From the NCBI GenBank assembly GCA_910579325.1, contig CAJTTU010000020.1, positions 1 to 43,516 of the forward strand: DNA of 43,516 nucleotides, written 5' to 3'. Of the stretch, positions 41,982 to 43,516 are shown piece by piece. The notes beneath the pieces were generated by a model, which worked only from the letters and a program-made list of their open reading frames with translations, was not told the origin of the DNA and did no database searches. Within the stretch, counting starts at the first letter, position 1. Every line of letters begins with the position of its first letter. Made by a program: the position numbers and the translations under genes. This DNA comes from an uncultured Lachnospiraceae bacterium (GTDB lineage: Bacteria > Bacillota > Clostridia > Lachnospirales > Lachnospiraceae).

Positions 41982-43304
41982 ATGGGAGCAGGCAAGCTAA
42001 GGCTGTCGCAGTGTATGATCGTGAAAAACGAGGAGAAAAATATTGAGCGGGCTCTTTCCTGGGGAAAGGAGCTTATGTGGGAGCAGATTGTCGTGGATAC
42101 GGGCAGCACCGACCGGACTGTGGAGATCGCGGAGCGGATGGGGGCGAAGATTTACCATTTCACCTGGATTGACGATTTTGCTGCCGCGAAGAATTATGCG
42201 ATTCAGAAAGCTTCGGGAAACTGGATAGCATTTCTGGATGCGGACGAGTATATGCTGCCGGAGGATGTGCAGAAGCTGCCCAGGACGATTAAAAAGGCGG
42301 GAAAGCTGGGGCTGGAGATTCTCCGTACCCTCTGGATTCAGGTGCTGGATGGGGATAAGCTGGATATGGCGGCCATGCAGTACCGGATTTTTAAAAACAG
42401 CCCGTCGGTCCGGTATATTAAACCGATCCATGAACAGCTTGCCTATAACGGAGCGGCTATCGACAGGCATGTCCTGGACGCTACAGATCTTTCTATTTAT
42501 CATACGGGTTATATGAGTGACGTGAGCGTACAAAAGTGCGTCCGCAATATTCGCATCCTGCTAAAGGAACTGGAAGCAAAACCGGAGGATCCGGATCTTA
42601 TGGGATATCTGGGAGACGCTTATAAAGGGCTGAAAACCGATGAGGGCTACGAAGACGGGCTTTCCTGGTACCGAAAGGCGCTGCCTCACATCTTTCGGCT
42701 GGGACACAGGGATGAGCGGGACCACTATACCGTTGGTCAGCTGATGGCGATGTTATATAAAAAAGGCCTTACGGATCCGGAGGCCGAACGGGAAATGATG
42801 GAAATTTATCGTCAGGCTGAACAGCATTTTACCGGCTTTTACGATCTGGAATATATTGTAGGGCGGTTTTACGCTCAAAAGGAGGATTACAAAAAAGGAG
42901 AATATTATCTGGAACGGGCGGTGTCCATGCTGGAGCAGTATGGGACGAAAGTTTTTAACACGCTGATGACCAGCGATCTTCAGGAAACCTGGAGGGCGCT
43001 GGCACTCTGTTATTATTACAACAATAAAATGGACAAGTGTGTTAACTGCTGCGTAGGGCTGCTGAAAGTGGACAAAACACATGTCGGCACGCTGGAGATT
43101 CTGCTCCGTTGTTTTAAACATGAAGATCCTGAAGCAGTGTTGGGCTTCCTTGGGAAATTGTATAATCTGAACGATCTCAGCGACCGGATTCTGCTCCTGC
43201 GCGGAATTGTGCGCGCCAAACCGGACGGCAGAGGTGTCCTCGGCGTACTGCGGCAGTATTGTACGGAGGAGGAGCTTGCCGTATTAAAACCCGGGGACGT
43301 GTAA
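41982..43304 (+). CDS. Family 2 glycosyltransferase with helical-repeat C-terminus
   Basis: 440 residues. The GT-A domain is at the N-terminus: MIVKNEEKNIERAL, the nucleotide-sugar segment VDTGSTDRTVEIAE, and the metal-binding DAD with Asp 86 and 88 (AFLDADEY). The second half is alpha-helical with TPR-like units (for example DLMGYLGDAYKGLKTDEGYEDGLSWYRKAL and YIVGRFYAQKEDYKKGEYYLERAV). Similar proteins glycosylate peptides and proteins. Its location between flagellin and a second flagellin leader suggests a flagellin glycosyltransferase, but that is inference. GAGAGGAG precedes the ATG. Confidence 0.85.
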   Translation: MGAGKLRLSQCMIVKNEEKNIERALSWGKELMWEQIVVDTGSTDRTVEIAERMGAKIYHFTWIDDFAAAKNYAIQKASGNWIAFLDADEYMLPEDVQKLPRTIKKAGKLGLEILRTLWIQVLDGDKLDMAAMQYRIFKNSPSVRYIKPIHEQLAYNGAAIDRHVLDATDLSIYHTGYMSDVSVQKCVRNIRILLKELEAKPEDPDLMGYLGDAYKGLKTDEGYEDGLSWYRKALPHIFRLGHRDERDHYTVGQLMAMLYKKGLTDPEAEREMMEIYRQAEQHFTGFYDLEYIVGRFYAQKEDYKKGEYYLERAVSMLEQYGTKVFNTLMTSDLQETWRALALCYYYNNKMDKCVNCCVGLLKVDKTHVGTLEILLRCFKHEDPEAVLGFLGKLYNLNDLSDRILLLRGIVRAKPDGRGVLGVLRQYCTEEELAVLKPGDV

Positions 43305-43377
43305 ATGTGAAAAGTAAATATGAATTTTAAAGAGACGCATATAAATAAAAATAATTTCTAAATAGTATAAATTATTG

Positions 43378-43404
43378 TTAACATTACCGAAAAGATGACG
43401 ATAT
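43378..43404 (+). promoter_or_regulatory. Sigma-28-like promoter, second copy
   Basis: TTAA (43378-43381), 15 bases, then GACGATAT (43397-43404). ATGACGATATAATAA is identical to the promoter upstream of flagellin, while the -35 surroundings differ. Confidence 0.55.
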
Positions 43405-43439
43405 AATAAGTGTAGGGCAGTAAATCTGTCCTGCAAAGT

Positions 43440-43516
43440 TCAAAACTTATTTGCCAGGGCCCGGCAGATAAGGAAAAAGGAACAGGGAGGTTCCTTACAG
43501 TATTTCATAACAGGAG
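43440..43516 (+). promoter_or_regulatory. Second copy of the flagellin leader, cut by the window end
   Basis: The last 77 bases equal 40859-40935 without a mismatch, including both hairpins, the ACAGGGAGGT site and the AACAGGAG ribosome site. The coding region lies beyond the window and is probably another flagellin. Confidence 0.8.

Overview
The window is a near-complete flagellar and chemotaxis gene island from a low-GC-lineage Gram-positive bacterium. Several features point to class Clostridia, most likely a motile member of the Lachnospiraceae (Clostridium cluster XIVa). These are the FliY/CheC/CheD/CheV set, FliW-CsrA control, flbD, a sigma-28 family factor, strong Shine-Dalgarno sites with frequent TTG and GTG starts, and base composition that looks close to half G+C by eye. 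Genus is inference only.

Layout. (1) 1-2527: terminator of an upstream gene, a clean sigma-A promoter and leuS. (2) 2528-3129: a 600-base non-coding stretch with a candidate promoter and a heavily folded leader. (3) 3130-24707, all plus strand: flgB fliE fliF fliG fliH fliI fliJ / fliK flgD flgE flbD motA motB fliM cheY flgC fliY fliO fliP fliQ fliR flhB flhA fliA. This encodes the rod start, MS ring, C ring, export apparatus and ATPase, hook, stator and sigma-28. A second promoter starts again at fliK. (4) 24861-28583: flgF flgG, then cheC cheD cheV. (5) 28625-30353: a ParA-type ATPase and a coupled ComFB-domain protein. (6) 30693-35264: fliD fliS, a FliT-position protein and a degenerate nucleotidyltransferase-fold protein. 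(7) 40508-35349, minus strand: flgM flgN flgK flgL, a YviE-position protein, fliW and csrA, the same order as the Bacillus subtilis flgM-csrA operon. (8) 40945-43304: flagellin and a glycosyltransferase with a helical-repeat tail. The window then ends inside a second copy of the flagellin promoter and leader.

How they work together. The early genes build the basal body, export gate and hook. FliA and FlgM form the sigma-28/anti-sigma checkpoint, and sigma-28-like promoters lie before flgM and both flagellin leaders. FliW and CsrA add a translational checkpoint, and two CsrA-type sites are visible in the flagellin leader. CheY, CheV, CheC, CheD and FliY handle signal input, adaptation and phosphate removal at the switch.

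Most unusual points. (a) A ParA plus ComFB pair sits inside the locus, while flhF and flhG are missing from their usual place after flhA. (b) FliY carries three nearly identical tandem copies of a CheY-docking-like motif in its linker instead of one at its N-terminus. (c) The flagellin leader is duplicated with 77 identical bases. (d) flgC has moved from beside flgB to between cheY and fliY. (e) A flagellar-locus protein looks like a nucleotidyltransferase with its key residues lost.
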